From CAYMRB01 sp964392615 (GTDB lineage Bacteria > Planctomycetota > UBA8108), in NCBI GenBank assembly GCA_964392615.1, contig CAYMRB010000200.1, positions 1 to 17,394 on the forward strand: 17,394 nucleotides of DNA, in the 5' to 3' direction. The translations under genes and the position numbers were made by a program. Below are positions 1 through 6,929 of this stretch, piece after piece; position 1 is the stretch's first letter; each line of letters begins with the position of its first letter. The notes below the pieces were generated by a model. The model was not told the origin of the DNA. It saw nothing but the letters and a program-made list of their open reading frames with translations, and searched no databases.

Positions 1-1
1 G

Positions 2-826
2 TACGCCACGGGACCTCCGCTGTTCGGGTCGATCGTCGGCCGCTTCGCGGGCCGCAGCGCGGGGGCGCGATTCGCGATCGACGGCAGCGTACACGCGCTG
101 GAACGCAACGCCGGCAAGCATCACATTCACGGCGGAGGGCGCAAGAGCGGGTTCGCATGGCAGGTGTGGAAGGCTCGCTCCGTCCGCGATACCGACTCCG
201 TCGGCGTGCGACTCACGTTGGTCAGTCCCGACGGACAGGCCGGCTTTCCGGGACGGCTCGAAGTGACTGTCACCTACTCGCTGACCGACGACAATCGGCT
301 GATCATGGAGTATGACGCGGTCACCGATCGGCCGACCCACGTCAACCTGACCAACCATGCCTACTGGAACCTGGCGGGGGCCGACTCCGACAGCGATGTG
401 CTGGAGCATCGACTCACCCTCCGCGCCGCTCGCTATCTTCCCTGCGACAAGAAGAAGCTGCCGACCGGAGAGATCCGCGTCGTGAAGGACACGTGCATGG
501 ACTTCACGACGGCGCACACGCTCGGTTCTCGAGCCGCGGCGACCGATTTCGGCTACTACGATCACTGCTACCTTCTCGACAAACGGCCTGGTAAGCGCCT
601 GTCGCTTTGCGCGCGCGTCGTCGAGCCGAAGAGCGGCCGTGTGATGACCGTGCACACGACGCAACCCGGCGTCCAGCTCTACACGGGCAATCCGCGCGGG
701 CTATGCCTCGAGACGCAGCACTGCCCGAACGCCCCGAACGAGCCCAGCTTCCCTTCGACGCTCCTGCGTCCCGGCGAGCGGTTCCACGAGGTGACCGTCC
801 ATCGGTTCAGCGTCGTCGGGGATTGA
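2..826 (+). CDS. galM: Aldose 1-epimerase (mutarotase), 5'-truncated by window edge
   Basis: Interconverts alpha and beta anomers of aldoses such as galactose or glucose, feeding sugar catabolism. The frame is open from base 2, so the start lies upstream; the ATG at 164 is internal. Over 274 visible residues the GalM landmarks appear in order: a FGSIVGR segment near residue 8, HHIHGG at about 40-45 (substrate-binding histidine region), NHAYWNLAG with the catalytic His at about 119, PGVQLYTGN, and GLCLETQHCPNAPN with the catalytic Glu at about 237. Only about 60-80 N-terminal residues should be missing against the usual 340-350. The stop is TGA at 824-826. The next gene starts about 300 bases on, so it is not obviously cotranscribed with what follows. 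Whether it has a signal peptide cannot be seen. Confidence 0.93.
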   Translation, partial: YATGPPLFGSIVGRFAGRSAGARFAIDGSVHALERNAGKHHIHGGGRKSGFAWQVWKARSVRDTDSVGVRLTLVSPDGQAGFPGRLEVTVTYSLTDDNRLIMEYDAVTDRPTHVNLTNHAYWNLAGADSDSDVLEHRLTLRAARYLPCDKKKLPTGEIRVVKDTCMDFTTAHTLGSRAAATDFGYYDHCYLLDKRPGKRLSLCARVVEPKSGRVMTVHTTQPGVQLYTGNPRGLCLETQHCPNAPNEPSFPSTLLRPGERFHEVTVHRFSVVGD

Positions 827-1123
827 GCTCGCGGTCAGAGCGTCTCGTCGTCGGCTTCACTTCGGGGACAGAGCGTTGCGCCGAGTCGCCGCCCGGATGT
901 CGGTCCAGATCCGTGTCTCATCGAGCCAGCCCCGACGCGCTGAACGGATTCTGTTCGAGGTCCGGTTGACGCAGGGGGTGGCCCTGGCGCTCGGGCGCTG
1001 GTAACGTGGCGTCAACGGACTGTTGAGGCGTGCATTCGGGAATGGCGCCGACGGGATGATCTCGGGCCGCCTCTGGGGCGATCTCCGCTCGCCGGCACGA
1101 TCACCGTCTCGAGGAGAGAGCTC
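827..1123. other. Intergenic region without recognised feature
   Basis: 297 bases between the epimerase stop and the dockerin start. The ribosome site for the dockerin gene lies at its right end. A TTGACG occurs at 966-971, but no acceptable -10 follows at 16-19 bases. No terminator with a T-run, tRNA or repeat was seen. Confidence 0.5.
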
Positions 1124-2080
1124 ATGACCCTCGCGAGTGTTCGAAGTCGCTGCGCGTGTCCCCGTTTCGGCAGCCTCCTGTTGGCCGTCGCGATCGCCAT
1201 CTGCACCACGCCATTGTGCCCGTCTCAGGATTGCGACCACCGCGAGATGCGCATCGACGATCGCGCCACGTGGGACTGCATGACGCCCCTCAGCCAGACG
1301 GTTCTCTACTTCGTGCCGGGGCCGGATCCAGACAGCGACCCGCCGGCGCCGGGGCCAGAAGCTCTGCCCTGCTTCGACTTCGTGCTCTACGTGCAGGTCG
1401 TCTCGAATCGACTGGAGCACCTGGCGAACCTGACGGAGTCCGGCTACGAGTGTCTCGAGGGGATGACCAACGAGGACTTCCGGCGCCATCAGCTCGCCGA
1501 CGACTTCTTCAAGGGGGTGCTGCTGCGACTCGTCGATCCGGAAGGCGGCGAAGAGTTCGTCGGCGTCGTCATCCACAACGACCAGAGCGTGCCGCTGGGC
1601 GGGAGCGAGTTCACGCCGCAGGAAGCCATGTACGTGATGCGCCACCTGCGCGCGACGTTCGACGAGGCTTCGGTCGGCGAGCTCCGCTACTACCCGATCG
1701 GAGTCGCGCACGACGTCGCCCGCGGCTGGGTCGACGATCCCGCGATCTCCTCGACCCTCGACTTCGAGATCCACTTCGGTGGCGTTGGCTCTCGCGAGTT
1801 CGTCCGCGGCGACACGAACAAGGACGGTCGTGAGGGGCTCGCCGATGCCGTGTATCTGCTGAACTTCCTCTACGCCTCAACGCCGCGTCCGGCACCCGAT
1901 TGCGCTGACGCTCTGGACGTCAACGACGACGGCCGACTCGGTGTGGCCGACGCGATCTACTTGCTCTACCACCTGTTCATCGACGCGCGGCGCATCCCTC
2001 CGCCGCACGACATCGCCGGGTTCGATCGCACCCCGGACGAGTTGCCGGACTGCGGGGAGCCGCTCAGCGGCTCGGCCTGA
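1124..2080 (+). CDS. Secreted protein with C-terminal type I dockerin repeats
   Basis: A 318-residue protein with a signal peptide (basic start, then hydrophobic LLLAVAIAICTT at about residues 18-29). The middle part, about 35-220, contains no domain I recognise; it is rich in acidic and aromatic residues. The C-terminal part from about residue 226 holds two dockerin-type calcium-binding repeats: FVRGDTNKDGREGLADAVYL, then DVNDDGRLGVADAIYLLYHL, each with the DxNxDG..xxDA pattern of F-hand loops. Such dockerins are abundant at the C-termini of planctomycete exported proteins and do not imply a cellulosome. The start ATG has GGAGAG about 7 bases upstream. Function of the body is unknown; export and calcium binding are inferred. 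Confidence 0.85.
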   Translation: MTLASVRSRCACPRFGSLLLAVAIAICTTPLCPSQDCDHREMRIDDRATWDCMTPLSQTVLYFVPGPDPDSDPPAPGPEALPCFDFVLYVQVVSNRLEHLANLTESGYECLEGMTNEDFRRHQLADDFFKGVLLRLVDPEGGEEFVGVVIHNDQSVPLGGSEFTPQEAMYVMRHLRATFDEASVGELRYYPIGVAHDVARGWVDDPAISSTLDFEIHFGGVGSREFVRGDTNKDGREGLADAVYLLNFLYASTPRPAPDCADALDVNDDGRLGVADAIYLLYHLFIDARRIPPPHDIAGFDRTPDELPDCGEPLSGSA

Positions 2081-2110
2081 CCTCGGGTGCGCCCCGGCGC
2101 GTTCACCGGC

Positions 2111-2140
2111 TTGACGATCTTCCTGCGACACGCGTACACT
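2111..2140 (+). promoter_or_regulatory. Candidate sigma70-type promoter for the five-gene operon
   Basis: TTGACG (2111-2116) and TACACT (2135-2140) are separated by 18 bases. They match 5 of 6 and 4 of 6 consensus positions. Transcription would start near 2147, leaving a short leader of about 26 bases before the ATG at 2173, with a strong GGAGGAG ribosome site at about 2163-2169. It lies in the gap between the dockerin gene and the LysM-type gene. Planctomycete promoter consensus is poorly defined, so this is a moderate call. Confidence 0.42.
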
Positions 2141-2172
2141 GAGCGCTGGCGGAGGTCTCACCGGAGGAGCAC

Positions 2173-2940
2173 ATGAGCACGGATCACGAGATCCAGCAAG
2201 GCGAGTGCCTCGACAGCGTCGCCGAGCGCTACGGCTTCTTCTGGGAGACGCTGTGGGAGCACGCGGACAACAGCGAGCTCAAGCGCGTTCGTGAGGATCC
2301 GAACGTCCTGCAGCCGGGCGACATCGTCAAGGTCCCCGATCTGGAGGAGGGCGAGGAGAGCTGCGCGACGGAGCAGGCGCACCGCTTTCGACGCAAGGGC
2401 GTGCCCGCGGTACTGCGACTGGTCTTCCACTGGCCCGTGCCGCCGGAAGACGAGGACGCGTCCGGCAGCGACGGAGGTGGGGGAGATGCCGGGGGCGGTG
2501 CCGCGGGGAGCGAGAGTGACGAGTCGGTCTACGAGGAGGCCCCGCCCGAGCAGGCCGAGGCCGAGACCGAGCCGATCGCTGATGCGCCGTACATGCTGAC
2601 GATCGACGGCGTGTTGTCGGAGGGCCGGTCCGACGCGGACGGCAAGGTCGAGATCTCGATCCCGCCTTCGGCATGTGAGGCGAAGATCCGGTTCCACCCC
2701 GGCGCGGAGAACGAGGTCTCGTTCACGCTGCAGCTGGGTCACATGGACTCGATCGACACCGTCATAGGAGTGCGCAAGCGACTCTGCAATCTGGGCTACG
2801 TCTGTCCTCCCGAGGGGGACGAGATGGACGCGGACCTGCAAGCGGCGATCGCGCGATTCCAGGAGCAGAACGACCTGGAGGGCTCCGGGGAGGTCGATCA
2901 GGCGACGAAGGACAAGCTGGTGGAGGTTCACGGCTCGTAG
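2173..2940 (+). CDS. LysM plus peptidoglycan-binding (PGB_1-like) protein without signal peptide
   Basis: 255 residues with no signal peptide. Residues 1-56 resemble a LysM domain (a QQGECLDSVAERYGF opening and a VLQPGDIVKVP ending). A Gly/Asp/Glu-rich low-complexity linker runs about 93-135. Residues 140-185 (YMLTIDG...SDADGKVEISIPPSA) look like a small beta domain. Residues 190-253 (HMDSIDTVIGVRKRLCNLGY...LQAAIARFQEQNDLEGSGEVDQATKDKL) form a PG_binding_1-type three-helix fold. From memory, this architecture with the LGHxDxxDTVxGV motif is common beside VgrG/PAAR genes of type VI or related contractile systems in other phyla; that link is established-family recall, not shown here. The GGAGGAG ribosome site is strong. 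It is the first gene of the operon, 73 bases before the metalloprotease. Likely role: docking cargo to cell wall or to an injection apparatus. Confidence 0.8.
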   Translation: MSTDHEIQQGECLDSVAERYGFFWETLWEHADNSELKRVREDPNVLQPGDIVKVPDLEEGEESCATEQAHRFRRKGVPAVLRLVFHWPVPPEDEDASGSDGGGGDAGGGAAGSESDESVYEEAPPEQAEAETEPIADAPYMLTIDGVLSEGRSDADGKVEISIPPSACEAKIRFHPGAENEVSFTLQLGHMDSIDTVIGVRKRLCNLGYVCPPEGDEMDADLQAAIARFQEQNDLEGSGEVDQATKDKLVEVHGS

Positions 2941-2990
2941 CGTCCGCGCGGACGCGACGGCGCGTAGCGGACGTGCGGACGCGACGGCGC
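2937..2990 (+). repeat. Two tandem 27-bp repeats over the stop codon and intergenic gap
   Basis: Units 2937-2963 and 2964-2990 are adjacent and match at 24 of 27 positions. They share a perfect 17-base core (2948-2964 and 2975-2991). The first unit begins one base before the TAG stop of the LysM-type gene and carries a 14-base perfect palindrome, CGTCCGCGCGGACG, at 2941-2954. The period is a multiple of three, so the TAG recurs in frame in the second unit. The palindrome could form a small intergenic hairpin in the operon mRNA. No further copy was noticed elsewhere in the window. Confidence 0.7.
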
Positions 2991-3013
2991 GATGAGCCGG
3001 TGAGGAAGAACGG

Positions 3014-4990
3014 ATGGCGGTCACCAGTATCAGAGTGCGATTCGTGAGCGTGGACGTCGACCACGACTCTGACGTGTGGGGCGCCGGGGAGTGGCACCTC
3101 CACGCCACCGTCGACGGTCAGCCCGTCGGTAACTCGGGCACCGAGTTCACGGCGCGGGCCGGCGCCGGTCTCACCCCGGCGTTGGCGGAAGCCGACTGGT
3201 CCGAGGTCGTCGACGTGTCCGGCAAGGCGCCGGGTAGCACCGTCGAGATCCGTCTGCGCATCATCGAGGACGATCTGTTCTGCGACGACGACCTGGGCGA
3301 GGTGTCCGTGACCGTCGCGCATCCGTTCAGGAATCCGCTGCAGGACTTCCACCTGCGCTCCCCCGTCATTCCCGGCGGCTGGTTCGGCGAGGATCGCCGC
3401 TACTACCGTGCGCACATCCGCGTGTCGATCGAGGAGGAGTTCGCGACAGCGGTCACGACCGGACCGACAGCGGTACCGGTGACACGGACGGTGGCCGGCG
3501 GCGCGACGTTCTCGACGATCAAGGGAACCGCTTTCGTGCCGCGGCTGGAGATCTGTCCGGTGACGCCGAACCCGTCGCCCCCGGCGCACATGCCCGGACG
3601 ACCGGTCCTGCCGGGAGGGCTCGCGGCGCCCACCGTGCCGCCGACGGCCTCTGTCAACGCGGCCCCGTCGGCACCGGCGCTCAACGCGTTGGCGAATCCT
3701 GCGGTGATCCCGTTCCTGGCGGCCACGGACCCGCAGCTGGCCAACCGTGCCGCGCGGCTCGCGATCACCTTCCTCGAGCCGGGCAACCTCAACCCGAACG
3801 AGCTCCTGTGGAACGTCCGCGGCGGTCCGGCGGTGATCGTCGGCAGCAACCGGGGCCTGTCCGTCAACGTGCGGGGCGATCGGACCGGTCTGGGGGCGAC
3901 GCCCGCCGACAGCATGGCGACGTTCGACGTCCATTGGGACAATACGGCCGGCCCCGTGCTCGCGACCTTCCGGGCCTGGGTCGGACGGCTCGGCACCCTG
4001 CCGTACCGCGTCAATCTGCTCGACGGCAGCACGGCCGCGCTGCGTACAACGACCCTGATGACGACCGGCGCACTGCCCGCCGCAACCGTCAACAACATCA
4101 TGCAGGTCGCTCAGGCCATCCTGTATCAGGCGGGTATCCTGCTCACACCCGACACCAACGTGGCCGGCTACGAGGGGGCGACTCTGTTCCCCGCGGGCAA
4201 TACGAACGCGATCTTCCGCGTCCCGGTGACGAACAACCGTCACACGCGCAACGTCAACCACAACATCGTATCGCGTTCGACGCGGTACAACTTCCGCCCC
4301 GGCGTGATCAACTTCACGTTCGTCCACAGCACGCTGCAGGGCAACGCCGCGGCCGTCGAGCGCAACGGCATCGCCGGCGCGGCCGGCACCATCAAGTTCG
4401 TCAAGATCGGTAAGCGCTGGTTCCGGCGGCACCAGTTCGACGGCAAGGGCTCGACCAAGAAGCTCGGCGGCTCACCGAGCACGTCGTGGATCAAGCCGAG
4501 CGGCGTCTTGAAGGACGGCGCAGGCGTCCAGCAGACGTTGAAGACGATCAGCCCGACCGACCGTGTCAAGCAGGGCGCCGCCATGGACAAGGCGTGGGCG
4601 GCAGCCCGCAATACCGCGGCGCCGCCGTTCAACCAGGCGATGATGAACCAGCTCTACGCGTGCCACGTCCCCGCGCAGTGGGGGCAGGGCAACATCGTCG
4701 GTGGTCCGCCGCCGGCGTGGACCGTGGCCCAGTTCGTCTGGAACTGCGGCATCAACCTGGCGCACGAGCTCGGGCACATCCTCGGCCTGGCCCACCGCGG
4801 CAGCGGTGGCAACTCGGCCGGTCCATCGGCCGACGGCATGGACTGCAAGAACCAGAAGGGCGTCATGAAGGGCCATCCCTGGAATGAGAACTTCATGTCC
4901 TACGGCTACGGCATGACGACGCCGTTGGCCCACGATCTCGACCTCATTCAGGCGTCGGTCGTGCGGACGCATCCCGCGATCACCTACTAA
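3014..4990 (+). CDS. Metzincin-type zinc metalloprotease, large, leaderless
   Basis: 658 residues. The catalytic signature HELGHILGLAH lies at residues 584-594, giving zinc ligands H584, H588, H594 and catalytic E585. A Met-turn (NFMSYGYG, M628) follows 34 residues later, as expected for metzincins. The N-terminal ~110 residues (VRFVSVDVDHDSDVWGAGEW... IRLRIIEDD...) look like a beta-sandwich, possibly C2-like. A Pro/Ala-rich linker spans about 185-235. The large middle section (about 240-560) I do not recognise. There is no signal peptide or transmembrane segment, which is odd for a metzincin, most of which are secreted; delivery by another route or intracellular action must be considered. 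The ATG has AGGA 7 bases upstream. It follows the LysM-type gene and precedes the paired paralogues by 24 bases. A family beyond metzincin cannot be assigned. Confidence 0.85.
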   Translation: MAVTSIRVRFVSVDVDHDSDVWGAGEWHLHATVDGQPVGNSGTEFTARAGAGLTPALAEADWSEVVDVSGKAPGSTVEIRLRIIEDDLFCDDDLGEVSVTVAHPFRNPLQDFHLRSPVIPGGWFGEDRRYYRAHIRVSIEEEFATAVTTGPTAVPVTRTVAGGATFSTIKGTAFVPRLEICPVTPNPSPPAHMPGRPVLPGGLAAPTVPPTASVNAAPSAPALNALANPAVIPFLAATDPQLANRAARLAITFLEPGNLNPNELLWNVRGGPAVIVGSNRGLSVNVRGDRTGLGATPADSMATFDVHWDNTAGPVLATFRAWVGRLGTLPYRVNLLDGSTAALRTTTLMTTGALPAATVNNIMQVAQAILYQAGILLTPDTNVAGYEGATLFPAGNTNAIFRVPVTNNRHTRNVNHNIVSRSTRYNFRPGVINFTFVHSTLQGNAAAVERNGIAGAAGTIKFVKIGKRWFRRHQFDGKGSTKKLGGSPSTSWIKPSGVLKDGAGVQQTLKTISPTDRVKQGAAMDKAWAAARNTAAPPFNQAMMNQLYACHVPAQWGQGNIVGGPPPAWTVAQFVWNCGINLAHELGHILGLAHRGSGGNSAGPSADGMDCKNQKGVMKGHPWNENFMSYGYGMTTPLAHDLDLIQASVVRTHPAITY

Positions 4991-5014
4991 CCGTCGACCT
5001 GTCACGGATCCGCG

Positions 5015-5872
5015 ATGCTCAAGAAAGACCCCGGCGTCCTGGCGCATTCCAAGAACCCGCGGGAGCTGGTCAGCATGGCCCGGCTCTACGCGGTCAGCCG
5101 CGAGCCGGCGGATCAGGATGTCCTGTACCGGCACCTGGACTCCAAGGAGTTCCTGGGCCGCCTCAACACCGACGAGGAGTACCTGCGCTTCGGGGCGCGG
5201 AACCTCGACGTCGCACGCGTCATCAAGACGCTGATGGAGCAGGATGCGCCGGAGCCCAGAGAGACGCTGGTGCGGTTGACCGAGAGCTCGGGCTTCCAGA
5301 CCTACGAGCCGCTGATCGAGCTGCTCATTCGCGGACTGGTGGCCGACATCCCGGCATGTCCGCGCACGATCGCGTACTGGGACAAGCACAGCCAGCCCGA
5401 CTCGGCCTACACCGACATCGTCGTCGAGGTGCTGTTCATCAATCGCTCGAGACCGGCGCTGGATCTCTTCGAGCGCAAGATGAACGACCCGGGCCACGAC
5501 GATGAGTACAAGGAGGCCTGGCTGCGGGATCCGCTGCTGCGCAAGCGCAACGACACGGACGTGCTGCAGTGCTGTGAGCGCATGGTCATCGGCGGCACCG
5601 TCGAGGCGTACCTGCACGAGAGCATCTTCTCGGCGCTCTTCGACTACAGCGAGGAGTGGTACCTGAGCTGCAGCTTCCCCCGTCCCGAGCTGCGTATCCT
5701 CGCTCCCGACGCGTCGAAGGACATCCTCGAGACCCTCGGTAAGCACGCGCTCGCCGGGCCGGAGCTGGAGAGTCCCGGCCTCGCCGACAAGATTCGCATG
5801 GCGTTGAAGGAGATCGGACGAGACGACGAGAACGACGCCGGGGACGATCAGGACGACGAGGCGAACGCATGA
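5015..5872 (+). CDS. HEAT-like protein, cytosolic member of a tandem paralogue pair
   Basis: 285 residues, soluble, no signal peptide, predicted almost wholly helical, ending in an acidic tail (GRDDENDAGDDQDDEANA). It aligns along nearly its whole length with the next gene: EPADQDVLYRHLD versus EPADHDRLRALLT, LNTDEEYLRF versus LDTPDEYLRL, AWLRDPLLRKRND versus AWLQDPILTHRQD, CERM versus CERL, and FDYSEEWYLS versus FDYRPDAWYM. The helix-pair periodicity suggests HEAT/ARM-type repeats, but no named family was recognised. The start ATG has only a weak upstream ribosome site, and the 24-base gap to the metalloprotease suggests cotranscription. Its stop overlaps the next start by 4 bases (ATGA). 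A protective (immunity) or regulatory role toward the metalloprotease is inferred from order only. Confidence 0.85.
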   Translation: MLKKDPGVLAHSKNPRELVSMARLYAVSREPADQDVLYRHLDSKEFLGRLNTDEEYLRFGARNLDVARVIKTLMEQDAPEPRETLVRLTESSGFQTYEPLIELLIRGLVADIPACPRTIAYWDKHSQPDSAYTDIVVEVLFINRSRPALDLFERKMNDPGHDDEYKEAWLRDPLLRKRNDTDVLQCCERMVIGGTVEAYLHESIFSALFDYSEEWYLSCSFPRPELRILAPDASKDILETLGKHALAGPELESPGLADKIRMALKEIGRDDENDAGDDQDDEANA

Positions 5873-6900
5873 TGTGTCGCGATCGACAGCGACGATCCGT
5901 GGCGGTCGCAGCGTGCATCGTCGTCGGGGTGCTCGCAACGCCCGGCTGCGATCAGCCCCCTGCGAACCGCGACCAGCAGGTCGTGACGCCGGAGCGCACT
6001 CCGAACACGACGGCCCCGACCGCAGACGCGCCGGAGTCGTCACAACCCACGACAGAACCCAGGCAGGATGACGTGACAGAATCACCGCAGCCGAGCGAAG
6101 CCTCCGGCCTGGTCCCGCCGAAGGTGCAGGTCGTCAAGAAGGACAAGACGCTCGAGGCGATGGCGCTGGCGCGCAGCACCGAGCCGGCGGATCATGATCG
6201 CTTGCGCGCACTGCTCACCGACGAAGAGCATCTGCGCAGTCTCGACACTCCCGACGAGTACCTGCGATTGCCGGTGGAGAACCTGCAGCTCCATTTCGTC
6301 CTGACCGAGCTGAGCGACAATACCGCCGCGCCGGCGCTGGAGACCCTCGACCAGCTGGCCCGACACGCGGCCTACCGGGAGCCCGGACCGCGGCCGGCAC
6401 TCCTGCTGCTGGCGAGCGGCAAGATCGGTGAGGTCCCCGCCGGGATCCGGCAGCTCTGGAAGGAGCAGCTCGACGCCGACGCCGACGAGCTCGAGCTCGC
6501 GGTGGCCATGGTCGTCGCCAACGGCAGTGTCGAAGCGATCAGCATCCTCGAGGACGCGCTGCTCCATCAGTCGTACGATCAGGACCAGGTCATCGCCTGG
6601 CTGCAGGACCCGATCCTGACGCACCGTCAAGACGTGCCGCTGTTGGCGATGTGCGAGCGTCTCCTGCGATCCGAGGACTGGCCCGGGCAGTTGCGGACCG
6701 TGCTGGTCGAGGTCCTCTTCGACTACCGTCCTGACGCGTGGTACATGATCGACGTCGAGCCGCCTCGACCGCCCAGCCGCGACGCGCTGAGCGCGGCCGC
6801 GCGCGAGCGATTGATCGCCATCGCCGATCTGGCCCTGCGCGAGGGAATGATCGACAAGGCGCGACGAGCCGAGATCGACGCGCAGCTGGCGGCCGAGTAG
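5869..6900 (+). CDS. Predicted lipoprotein paralogue of the preceding HEAT-like protein
   Basis: 343 residues. The start overlaps the previous stop by 4 bases, implying translational coupling. The N-terminus (RQRR, then VAVAACIVVGVLATPGC) looks like a lipoprotein signal with Cys27 as the likely lipid anchor. The lipobox TPGC is not canonical, so a plain signal peptide is the alternative. Residues ~28-85 are a low-complexity Pro/Thr/Ser/Glu tether. From about residue 90 onward it is collinear with the upstream paralogue, with the same helical repeat spacing. The pair therefore places one copy in the cytosol and one outside the inner membrane. Function is unknown; compartment-specific immunity against the leaderless metzincin is one hypothesis. 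Confidence 0.84.
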   Translation: MMCRDRQRRSVAVAACIVVGVLATPGCDQPPANRDQQVVTPERTPNTTAPTADAPESSQPTTEPRQDDVTESPQPSEASGLVPPKVQVVKKDKTLEAMALARSTEPADHDRLRALLTDEEHLRSLDTPDEYLRLPVENLQLHFVLTELSDNTAAPALETLDQLARHAAYREPGPRPALLLLASGKIGEVPAGIRQLWKEQLDADADELELAVAMVVANGSVEAISILEDALLHQSYDQDQVIAWLQDPILTHRQDVPLLAMCERLLRSEDWPGQLRTVLVEVLFDYRPDAWYMIDVEPPRPPSRDALSAAARERLIAIADLALREGMIDKARRAEIDAQLAAE

Positions 6901-6929
6901 CCGACATGACGCCCGAGCGGAGCGGTCCG

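Noticed and set aside
865..885. TTCGGGGACAGAGCG, reminiscent of sequences near REP-type transposase genes
   Set aside because: A single copy with no transposase, inverted repeat or second copy in the window; not enough to call a mobile element.
2762..4432. Long minus-strand frames opposite the LysM, protease and HEAT-like genes (also 4472-6085)
   Set aside because: Typical high-GC antisense shadows: Arg/Val-rich, no domains, and contradicted by well-supported plus-strand genes with ribosome sites.
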